Assembly: GCA_003818205.1 (NCBI GenBank)
Contig: RPRQ01000006.1
Span: forward strand, 40,075-104,074
Length of the DNA: 64,000 bases
Reading direction: 5' to 3'
DNA from: Bacteroidales bacterium
GTDB taxonomy: Bacteria; Bacteroidota; Bacteroidia; Bacteroidales; Tenuifilaceae
Part shown: in pieces, positions 62,752-64,000 of the stretch
Position numbering within the stretch: the stretch's first letter is position 1
Layout of the letters: every line of letters starts with the position of its first letter
The notes under the pieces: model-generated
Told to the model about the DNA's origin: nothing
The model's input: the letters and a program-made list of their open reading frames with translations, nothing else
Database searches by the model: none
Made by a program: the position numbers and the translations under genes

Positions 62752-64000
62752 ATGAAATATACATTACTTACCCTTTGTTTCATTTTAGCAATCCTTTTTT
62801 CACAGGCACAGGAACTTTATATGCCGAAAGAGATAAAAAAGGCTTACACTGAAGGTTATCGATCTAATACTGGATTGCCAGGGAAACATTACTTTGTAAA
62901 CAAATCAAAGTACAACATAAACGTATCTTTCGACCCATTAACTGCAAAATTAAAGGGTTGGGAAGAGATTACATACTTCAATAATAGCAATGATACCCTT
63001 CAATCTTTACTTATAAAGCTCTATCAAAATCTTTACATGAAAGGGGCTGTTCGTTATACAACGATTGATTCTAACGATGTAACAGATGGTGTAAGAGTTA
63101 AAATTATTAAACTTAATCAAAAGCCATATGCAGAATCCTTAAAAGCCCGAGGAACAAATATGACCGTAAAGCTACCGTCAGCTCTACTTCCAAAAGATTC
63201 AATAAAAATTGAATTATCATGGGAGTTACATATACCTAAAAAAACCACTATTCGTATGGGGAAGTATGATGAAACATCATATTTCATTGGATACTGGTAT
63301 CCACAAATAGCTGTTTACGATGATATTTCTGGGTGGTATTTTCAAACCTATAATGGGCAACATGAATTATTCAATGAATATGCTGATTATAGAGTTAGCA
63401 TCGATGTCCCTAAAAACTATATTGTTTGGGCAACGGGTGTACTTCAAAACCCTGAAGAGGTTCTAAATGATAATATTCTTAAAAAATATAAGCAAGCACT
63501 TGAATCAGATGAGGCTATTCCAGTTATATCAGAAGACGATCTTAAGTCAAGAAATCTTACAAAAGGTACATCATGGAGGTATAAGGCTAATTATGTTAAT
63601 GATTTTTCATTCGCTTTAAGCGATCATTACTTGTGGGATGCAACAAGTATTATATCAGAAGAGGGTTCAAATTCTAGAATTATTATAAACTCGGCGTATA
63701 AAGCTAATTCTACGAATTTTAAACATGTTGCCGCAATTACCCATAAATTAATGCAGGAATTCCCAAATTTTATAGGAAGATCTTATCCGTATCCTTCCAT
63801 GTCCATTTTTAATGGTGGGGGTGCTATGGAATATCCAATGATGGTTAACCAAGGGGAAGAACCCGATTATAAAGGTGCTATGTTTACTACTTCGCACGAA
63901 GTTGTACATTCTTTCTTTCCATTCTATGTTGGGAATAATCAGGAAAAACATGCTTGGTTAGATGAAGGCATTACGACCATGATCCCAATGGAGTTTCAAA
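62752..64000 (+). CDS. M1-family metallopeptidase (3' end outside window)
   Basis: The visible 416 residues begin with a signal peptide (to about residue 19, FSQAQ). The N-terminal beta domain (YNINVSFDPLTAKLKGWEEI) leads to a GGGAMEYP motif at about 355-361 (GxMEN variant with Tyr for Asn) and the zinc site HEVVH (H382, E383, H386) with E405 18 residues later (AWLDEG). Secreted aminopeptidase is the family role. It continues beyond the right edge and lies in the same direction as the M28 gene. Confidence 0.88.
   Translation, partial: MKYTLLTLCFILAILFSQAQELYMPKEIKKAYTEGYRSNTGLPGKHYFVNKSKYNINVSFDPLTAKLKGWEEITYFNNSNDTLQSLLIKLYQNLYMKGAVRYTTIDSNDVTDGVRVKIIKLNQKPYAESLKARGTNMTVKLPSALLPKDSIKIELSWELHIPKKTTIRMGKYDETSYFIGYWYPQIAVYDDISGWYFQTYNGQHELFNEYADYRVSIDVPKNYIVWATGVLQNPEEVLNDNILKKYKQALESDEAIPVISEDDLKSRNLTKGTSWRYKANYVNDFSFALSDHYLWDATSIISEEGSNSRIIINSAYKANSTNFKHVAAITHKLMQEFPNFIGRSYPYPSMSIFNGGGAMEYPMMVNQGEEPDYKGAMFTTSHEVVHSFFPFYVGNNQEKHAWLDEGITTMIPMEFQ

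Overview
The window is AT-rich DNA from a Bacteroidota chromosome, most likely order Bacteroidales (possibly a Marinilabiliales-type lineage). Supporting signs are the SusC/SusD pair with an adjacent ECF sigma/FecR pair, the PorG-type (DUF6089) barrel gene beside uppS-bamA-ompH-ompH-murI, a TGS-domain uridine kinase, a SiaB-type kinase, a Tricorn-like protease and TAnnTTTG-type promoter boxes. No rRNA, tRNA, CRISPR array or intact transposase gene was found.

Layout. (1) 1-4565, minus strand: an operon running off the left edge. In order of transcription it encodes an anchored PQQ-like propeller, an NHL propeller with a vicinal Cys-Cys, a 67-residue Tat-exported Cys peptide, a NapG/MauM-like Tat ferredoxin and a NapH/MauN-like membrane polyferredoxin. 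(2) 4885-12530, minus strand: six tandem paralogous PQQ-like propeller genes with secretion or lipoprotein signals. (3) 12889-15759: a TSP3/EF-hand outer-membrane protein and a SPOR-domain protein. (4) 15973-26515, minus strand: mostly housekeeping (TGS uridine kinase, murI, two ompH, bamA, uppS, PorG-like proteins, nadK, CBS protein). (5) 26578-32453: pdxJ, an alpha/beta hydrolase, an exonuclease, manA, a SiaB-like kinase, a repeat protein and a flavin reductase. (6) 32454-36486: a decayed stretch with a PPOX-family pseudogene broken by a 193-bp TTAA-flanked element, palindromic repeats and a TPR-HTH regulator. (7) 36511-44072: ECF sigma, FecR (frameshifted near its C-terminus), SusC (no STN domain), SusD and a SusE-position lipoprotein. 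(8) 44662 to the right edge, plus strand: a long, tightly packed set with cupin, transaldolase, Tricorn-like protease, BNR propeller, transketolase, Rpe-like epimerase, tryptophanase, Fe-alcohol dehydrogenase, separate PTS EIIA, EIIC and EIIB, HPr, enzyme I, an M28 peptidase and an M1 peptidase.

How the parts may work together. The two leftmost blocks look like a cell-envelope redox module: membrane and periplasmic Fe-S proteins of the type that carry electrons to or from quinol, next to seven secreted propeller proteins. The right-hand block combines SusCD outer-membrane uptake, a complete self-contained phosphotransferase system (uncommon in Bacteroidota), pentose-phosphate enzymes, a polyol/aldehyde dehydrogenase, a tryptophanase and secreted peptidases. 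The simplest reading is PTS import of a sugar or pentitol that enters the pentose-phosphate pathway. A sugar-amino-acid conjugate is a more speculative alternative that would explain the tryptophanase and the peptidases. A near-identical 20-bp motif lies 150-190 bp upstream of both the ECF sigma gene and the epimerase-to-PTS genes, which suggests shared control.
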